This document shows, in pieces, positions 60,246 through 64,000 of a stretch of DNA of 64,000 bases (its first letter is position 1; each line of letters opens with the position of its first letter). Below the pieces are notes generated by a model. That model did not search any database, was not told the DNA's origin, and worked only from the letters and a program-made list of their open reading frames with translations. Origin of the DNA: Lewinellaceae bacterium (GTDB lineage: Bacteria > Bacteroidota > Bacteroidia > Chitinophagales > Saprospiraceae). Made by a program: the position numbers and the translations under genes. Location of the stretch: positions 138,735-202,734 of the forward strand of contig JACJYP010000010.1 in NCBI GenBank assembly GCA_020636045.1, given 5' to 3'.

Positions 60246-61249
60246 CTGCCGAACATTTTGATCAGTGTTTCGGCCGGAGCGGACTCCGTACGGGGTCTTC
60301 TCGACAGATAGTGCTCGTAGGGATCGAGGCACAACCGCTCGCGGGTGGCGTTTAGTTGTTTCGCCCGAAAGGGTTCGAAAACCGGCCAGAAATACTCCTT
60401 TTCGTCGCGGGGACTCCTGTCATACCAGTAGCCCGTGACGGAATAATATTGCCGGTTCAGAAAAACGGGCATGGTCATATCATATTTCAGCATATTATGC
60501 TCGTCGATATACAGCGCCAGGCCCGAGCCCACGGCGATACGGTCGATCTGATAGGCAAGCCCGTCCACATCGAAATACTCGCATTTGTGCACCTGATCGA
60601 TGATATAGGGCATGAACCAGCCGAGATTTTCCGCATTCATGTGCAGAAAAAGCAGTTCCAGCACGTCCGTGCCGTCCGAACCGACCTCGCTGTAGCCCGG
60701 CAGGTGTCCGAGCGCGGCAACCATTTTCTTCAACCGTTCGGCATTTACGCTGTCCTGATAAGCGGTCAGGGCAGTTGAAAGATCGCTGTCGTCATCCCGG
60801 CCGAGTTGATCGTTTTCTTCCATTTCTTTCAATTCGGCGATCAAGGGTTGGTTGAGCCCCTGCTGGTACTGCCCGATCAGCAGCGCAATGGTATCGCCCG
60901 AAATCCAGTTCTCCTTATCGACTTTATCGCGGCTGCTCCATTTGAGGAACTGCCGGTACCCTGCCTGGCTCAGGCCGTGCCCGAAGGCTTGCAAAATGAG
61001 CGCTCTGGCAATGGTCAGGCTGTCGGCCAGTACGGCCTTGTCTGCGGCCATCAGCATATCGTTGACTGCGGCGGCGCCCGTAGCAAAAGCCCGCTTGTAA
61101 TAGATCAGGGCGCTGTCAGGCTTGCCCTGCGCGCTGTACCGGTACGCGATAAATTTATTTTGCTGGTAAATACTTCCGCAGGACGGGGTCTGTGAGACAC
61201 CCCGATAGCCGGAAAACAGGATCGCAATCAGGAAAAGGAATCGGAGCAT
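60242..61249 (-). CDS. Secreted protein of the grasp-with-spasm cluster (DUF6624-like)
   Basis: 335 residues from ATG 61249 (MLRFLFLIAILFSGYRG), chosen because it gives a clean signal peptide; an in-frame ATG at 61342 overlaps the precursor stop but places the signal 31 residues in. The mature N-terminal half is helical (YSAQGKPDSALIYYKRAFATGAAAVNDMLMAA), TPR-like. The second half resembles DUF6624: LLIGQYQQGLNQPLIAELKEMEENDQL... LGHLPGYSEVGSDGTDVLELLFLHMN, ...YQIDRIAVGSGLALYIDE. It lies between precursor and maturase, so a role in precursor handling or host function is possible, but no activity is known. Confidence 0.65.
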   Translation of the reverse strand: MLRFLFLIAILFSGYRGVSQTPSCGSIYQQNKFIAYRYSAQGKPDSALIYYKRAFATGAAAVNDMLMAADKAVLADSLTIARALILQAFGHGLSQAGYRQFLKWSSRDKVDKENWISGDTIALLIGQYQQGLNQPLIAELKEMEENDQLGRDDDSDLSTALTAYQDSVNAERLKKMVAALGHLPGYSEVGSDGTDVLELLFLHMNAENLGWFMPYIIDQVHKCEYFDVDGLAYQIDRIAVGSGLALYIDEHNMLKYDMTMPVFLNRQYYSVTGYWYDRSPRDEKEYFWPVFEPFRAKQLNATRERLCLDPYEHYLSRRPRTESAPAETLIKMFGR

Positions 61250-61278
61250 AACAATTGCCGGCTTCAGATAAAAGCGCA

Positions 61279-61315
61279 AAAGCACCCCATTCAGGAAGCC
61301 TGTACGGGGTGCTTT
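61279..61315 (-). terminator. Hairpin between RiPP precursor and downstream maturation genes
   Basis: AAAGCACCCC (61279-61288) and GGGGTGCTTT (61306-61315) form a 10-bp stem; on the minus strand TTTT follows. Partial termination here would give much more precursor than maturase message, as is usual for RiPP operons. Confidence 0.7.
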
Positions 61316-61341
61316 CGACGCAATAGTCGATTGAAAAGTCA

Positions 61342-61548
61342 TCAGACCGGCTGGAACGTTTTATCGGTACCGCCGTAGTCGACGTACTGATCCGTTTCGT
61401 TCAGTTCATTCTTGCCATACTTGTAGTCCTTGTAGTCCGTGCCGGTAGTCTGGGAAGTCCATGTCGTGTTTTTCACGCCTCCGCATATCTTGTTGAGTTG
61501 CGACACCTGGTGGGCGCTGAATGCGGGAAAAAGATCTTTTTGTGCCAT
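61342..61548 (-). CDS. Graspetide-type RiPP precursor with Gly-Gly leader
   Basis: 68 residues. The leader (1-24) reads MAQKDLFPAFSAHQVSQLNK then ICGG, a double-glycine end typical of peptides processed by C39-type exporters. The core (25-68) is rich in the residues that ATP-grasp ligases cross-link: nine Thr, seven Asp/Glu, five Lys, with many Tyr (TGTDYKDYKYGKNELNET). There is no Cys outside the leader. It is followed by the secreted protein, GwsG, a small protein and GwsS in the same direction. Such a core would be expected to gain ester or amide rings. No C39 exporter is visible in this window. The call is by gene context and composition. Confidence 0.8.
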   Translation of the reverse strand: MAQKDLFPAFSAHQVSQLNKICGGVKNTTWTSQTTGTDYKDYKYGKNELNETDQYVDYGGTDKTFQPV

Positions 61549-61752
61549 TGTAATGAATTTATGTGTGTTGCTGGATGGAGATTTCCCCTGAAAACGGGTT
61601 TTATACCTCTTCCGATCGTTTCTCAGAAGAGATGCGCGGCAAAAATGGGCAGGCTCACTGCCAAAATCTGGCAGTGGGGAAAAAGATTTGATCGGGATGG
61701 AAAAAGATAGAGGGTTTGCTTTGTCGGAGCCAACGGTCAGATTTAGTTGTGG
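61549..61752 (-). promoter_or_regulatory. RiPP promoter region with TGCCA/TGGCA palindrome
   Basis: No gene is seen in these 200 bases. CACTGCCA-AAATC-TGGCAGTG (61658-61678) is a perfect 8-bp inverted repeat. On the minus strand TTGGCAGTGAGCCTGC has GG and GC ten bases apart, the spacing of a sigma-54 -24/-12 element. Either a dyad operator or a weak sigma-54-like promoter could drive the cluster; I cannot separate these. Confidence 0.5.
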
Positions 61753-62172
61753 CTACTCCTGTTTTACCGTGGGAATGATCTCCCATTTCACACGAAGGAC
61801 TTTGTATTCTTCGGTTGAATTTGTCCTGATGGTAATCGTTTTTCGATATTTCCCGTAGCCCCTGGTATCAAAGGCATAGACAACAACACCTTCCTCACCG
61901 GGCGCGTACGCCATCTTGTTGTCTTTGTTGGAGGCAACATCACAACCGCATGCAGTCTTCGGAACAGCAAGAAATCGAAGCGTATCCGCTCCTGTATTCC
62001 TGAACTTCAGGTATTGCTTTACTCGCGGATCGTAGTGGATCTCACCGAAATCAAATGTGTCCTTTTCAAATTCTATATTTTGGGAAAATCCGTTCAAATG
62101 AAGCGTCAACAGAACGGCTACAAATAGAGATTGGAATATGTAGCGTGCCCTTATGTTGATGTAGTTTCTCAT
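61753..62172 (-). CDS. DUF1573 domain-containing protein
   Basis: 139 residues from ATG 62172 (MRNYINIRARYIFQSLFVAVLLTLHLNGFSQ), with a signal peptide ending near GFSQ. The mature part is one DUF1573 Ig-like domain: FEKDTFDFGEIHYDPRVKQYLKFRNTGADTLRFLAVPKTACGCDV, then APGEEGVVVYAFDTRGYGKYRKTITIRTNS. The CGC motif is typical of the family. These are periplasmic or surface proteins of unknown function, widespread in Bacteroidota. The region is AT-rich compared with the rho side, so it is probably in an accessory segment. A start at 62262 is possible but lacks a signal at its N-terminus. Confidence 0.82.
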   Translation of the reverse strand: MRNYINIRARYIFQSLFVAVLLTLHLNGFSQNIEFEKDTFDFGEIHYDPRVKQYLKFRNTGADTLRFLAVPKTACGCDVASNKDNKMAYAPGEEGVVVYAFDTRGYGKYRKTITIRTNSTEEYKVLRVKWEIIPTVKQE

Positions 62173-62189
62173 TATTATGAGTGCGTTTG

Positions 62190-62255
62190 TCGGTTGGCTA
62201 TAACGCCCGGCCCTGCGTATGTGCCGCCGTGCGTGGGCTTTGAGTGCCGGCTTTT
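62190..62255. repeat. attC-like GC-rich inverted structure between DUF1573 and hydrolase genes
   Basis: The stretch TATAACGCCCGGCCCTGCGT... GTGCCGGCTTTT contains short complementary blocks (GCCGG/CCGGC, GCGTTATAG). It resembles recombination sites of gene-cassette arrays in composition, and a similar block occurs at 63400-63440. No integrase is seen, and no exact consensus match was found. Confidence 0.3.
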
Positions 62256-62276
62256 GAGGCATTTTCGTAAAGCCTT

Positions 62277-63341
62277 TTATCGCATTCGGGCTAATATCTC
62301 TTTACCTGAATCAAAATATTCTGAAATAATCCTTTCATATACTTTATCGCCATTTTCACCATTCGTGAAGACGATTATCCCCTTTTTCGCCTGTGGCAAA
62401 AGGATAATGACTGTGTTTTGTCCCCGATTTCTTCCTGTATGCGTCAAAGCATATCCGCCTTTGGTTAAATTTCTGATTACATTCCAGCCCAGGCCAAACG
62501 TTCTGCTGCCGGTTGGCCGTGCTTGTGTTTTAATCATCTCCTCCTGAATTTCGCCCGAAAGGTATTCTCCCTTCAGGATCGCTGCCCCAAATTTCCCGTA
62601 ATCTTCGGGGGTGGAAAGCACTAAATTTGAAGCATTTGCGGAATACCACTTCTCTTTTTCGTACAAAGTGCCATCGGCACTATACCTCTCGGCATAGCGG
62701 GTAGTATCCATATTGCTATCCCAATAAAACCGGGTATCTTTCATACCAAGGGGAGTGAACAAAATTGAATCTACCAGTTTTTCTATCGGAACATGGAATT
62801 TGTTTTCCAATGCTTTGCGCAGGTACTCGAACCCTTCACCGGAATATTTCCATTGAGTGCCGGGCTCAAATGCAAAGGACAATTTTCCATTGGGTTCATG
62901 TCCTCTCCAGTTTGGCAAGCCCGATTGATGGCTAAGTATGTGTCTTGTGGTCAGTTTTTTATTAAAGGTATCATTCGCAACGTCAGGGTCAGTCCAATAA
63001 TGACAAAGAGGTTCATCAAGTTGCCATTGTCCGGCGCCCACTAATTTTAAAGTGGTCGTAGATATTAAAGGCTTGGTCAGGGAAGCCAGGTTAAAAAGTG
63101 TATTGAGTGGCGCAGGAGAATGATATTCGATATTTCCAAACATTTTGACCTGCTGAATTTTGGCGTTTTCAATCATGCATACACCCACTGTTGGCACGTT
63201 CGCATTCTTCATCCATGTCAACACCGGTTCGTTTTTTAAGATCTGTGCGTGTTTTGGCGAGCATGAAAACACCGTAAACGCCAGAAAGTATAAGCACCAG
63301 TTTGCAACAGTATGCACAAATTTTATCAATTCCCTTCTCAA
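62277..63341 (-). CDS. Serine hydrolase of the beta-lactamase/penicillin-binding family (lipoprotein)
   Basis: 354 residues. Lipoprotein signal peptide with a lipobox at C27 (VFSC followed by SPK). The SxxK motif is S87-L-T-K90, the YxN-like motif is Y166-S-G, and HTG lies near 310 (THTGRNRG). This trio is typical of class C-type serine hydrolases (Beta-lactamase domain, Pfam PF00144). Many act as esterases or D-aminopeptidases rather than beta-lactamases; which one cannot be said. It is a single gene in the AT-rich right end. Confidence 0.87.
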   Translation of the reverse strand: MRRELIKFVHTVANWCLYFLAFTVFSCSPKHAQILKNEPVLTWMKNANVPTVGVCMIENAKIQQVKMFGNIEYHSPAPLNTLFNLASLTKPLISTTTLKLVGAGQWQLDEPLCHYWTDPDVANDTFNKKLTTRHILSHQSGLPNWRGHEPNGKLSFAFEPGTQWKYSGEGFEYLRKALENKFHVPIEKLVDSILFTPLGMKDTRFYWDSNMDTTRYAERYSADGTLYEKEKWYSANASNLVLSTPEDYGKFGAAILKGEYLSGEIQEEMIKTQARPTGSRTFGLGWNVIRNLTKGGYALTHTGRNRGQNTVIILLPQAKKGIIVFTNGENGDKVYERIISEYFDSGKEILARMR

Positions 63342-63399
63342 TCTTTTATTTATTTTGATTCAAAAACGAAAGACAGGAGAGATGAATAAGGGTTGCTTT

Positions 63400-63440
63400 T
63401 TTGTGCCTGCCGCTAACGGCTTGGGTATTGCCGAAAGTGG
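63400..63440. repeat. Second attC-like block
   Basis: GCCGCTAACGGC (GCCG-CTAA-CGGC) followed by TTGGGTATTGCCGAAAGTGG. It lies between the hydrolase and the VOC gene and shares composition with 62190-62255. It may be a remnant of a recombination site. Confidence 0.3.
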
Positions 63441-63490
63441 GGAGTTCTTTTCCTTCTGGTCACAGTTTCCACCTTGCCGGTATTCGTCAC

Positions 63491-63967
63491 TTATTTAAGT
63501 TCTGATAGAATCAGTTTCTTCTGTTTAAATGTGTTCATCAATGCCTTTTGCCGGACTTCCGGGTTAGTACTATGGATCAGGTCAAAATATTCAACAGGTA
63601 CAACCTGCCATGATAAACCGTACTTGTCCTTGCACCAGCCACAAACGCCTTCCTCACCGCCATCGGTTGTAAGTGCAGTCCAATAATAATCAACTTCGTC
63701 CTGGTCTTTACAATTTATAACGAGCGATATAGCTTCATTGAATTTAAACATTGGTCCCGCGGCAAGGATGGAAAATTCTACTCCAGCAAGTTCCATTACA
63801 GCCGTTTCAAAACTGCCAACATTATCGGTGCCGTCACCGGTTGGCATATTTTTAAATAACCGATAGTCTTTCAGTTTGCCGTCCTTAAAGATTGAAAGAT
63901 AGTAGTCTACTACCGCCTTTGCATCCTTTTCAACCCAAAGGCAAGGTGTGATTTTTTGATTGTTCAT
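63491..63967 (-). CDS. VOC-superfamily protein (PhnB-like)
   Basis: 158 residues with the paired beta-alpha-beta-beta-beta modules of the VOC (glyoxalase-fold) family: ITPCLWVEKDAKAVVDYYLSIFKDGKL, ...FSILAAGPMFKFNEAISLVINCKDQDEVDYYWTALT, then KDKYGLSWQVVPVEYFDLI. This is the layout of PhnB-like proteins of about 150 residues. Family members bind small molecules or metals, but the activity of PhnB-like ones is mostly unknown. The ATG at 63967 starts MNNQKITPCLW, close to the family start. It is the last gene before the window edge. Confidence 0.85.
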   Translation of the reverse strand: MNNQKITPCLWVEKDAKAVVDYYLSIFKDGKLKDYRLFKNMPTGDGTDNVGSFETAVMELAGVEFSILAAGPMFKFNEAISLVINCKDQDEVDYYWTALTTDGGEEGVCGWCKDKYGLSWQVVPVEYFDLIHSTNPEVRQKALMNTFKQKKLILSELK

Positions 63968-64000
63968 TATTGTTGGTTTTTATTTTTTTGTTCTGTGATT

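Overview
The window looks like a chromosomal segment from a member of the Bacteroidota, probably of the Saprospiria/Saprospiraceae type. The evidence is a set of gliding/type IX secretion proteins (GldN, PorP/SprF, an OmpA/PD40 protein, a C-terminal sorting-domain protein and a 2642-residue CHU_C adhesin), two CarboxypepD_reg-plus-TonB receptors, a Rho factor with a long disordered insertion, a grasp-with-spasm RiPP locus, and promoters of the TTTG...TAnnTTTG type. Most of the window is GC-rich, dense and housekeeping-like. Two stretches (about 3.66-11.78 kb and 61.55-64 kb) are clearly AT-richer and carry small accessory genes. I saw no rRNA, tRNA, CRISPR array or intact insertion sequence.

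Layout. 0.2-3.6 kb: HD-domain protein, HtrA/DegP protease, DUF4340 protein. 3.66-11.78 kb: low-GC accessory block with a frameshifted NERD/zinc-finger gene, an unknown membrane-anchored protein, DUF2200, a zinc metallopeptidase, an AraC regulator broken by one stop codon next to an SDR oxidoreductase, a type IX cargo protein with a duplicated domain, a Crp/Fnr regulator and a SnoaL-like lipoprotein. 11.9-19.7 kb: LolC/E-type permease, phosphohexomutase, Pcm, an intergenic region built of heptanucleotide arrays, an S24 repressor-like gene divergent from a ParA/ribbon-helix-helix pair, DUF3137, and a truncated SDR. 19.8-27.7 kb: two TonB-receptor operons (one with a DtxR-like operator, the other with a His-rich protein and a lipoprotein), bestrophin, HPF. 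28.2-37.1 kb: aldehyde dehydrogenase, PpiD-like isomerase, a giant TolB-propeller/barrel protein, FMN reductase, GmhB-like phosphatase. 37.3-49.3 kb: type IX/gliding block. 49.4-57.8 kb: gltX, deacetylase, alpha/beta hydrolase, YugP-like protease, serS, rho. 57.9-61.7 kb: the grasp-with-spasm cluster. 61.75-64 kb: DUF1573, serine hydrolase and VOC genes.

How the genes fit together. The 38.3-49.3 kb minus-strand block (giant adhesin, then PorP/SprF, then OmpA/PD40) reads as a secreted surface adhesin plus its outer-membrane anchoring partners, with GldN as a core component of the secretion machine nearby. The receptor operon at 20.0-22.3 kb has a well-formed Bacteroidota promoter with an inverted repeat across its start point, which points to metal-responsive repression. 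The 57.9-61.7 kb cluster has a Gly-Gly precursor peptide, a hairpin after it, a secreted protein, an ATP-grasp ligase, an unassigned 93-residue protein and a SPASM protein. It is the best candidate here for a little-described system. Two homologous hairpin elements built from GCAGT repeats (11.8 and 53.1 kb) and a related-looking set of ACGGNNN arrays (15.4-15.8 kb) are non-coding structures that the genes do not explain.

Limits: everything was read by eye. Family names rest on recognised motifs and remembered family sequences, not on searches. RNA folds and promoter calls are pattern matches.
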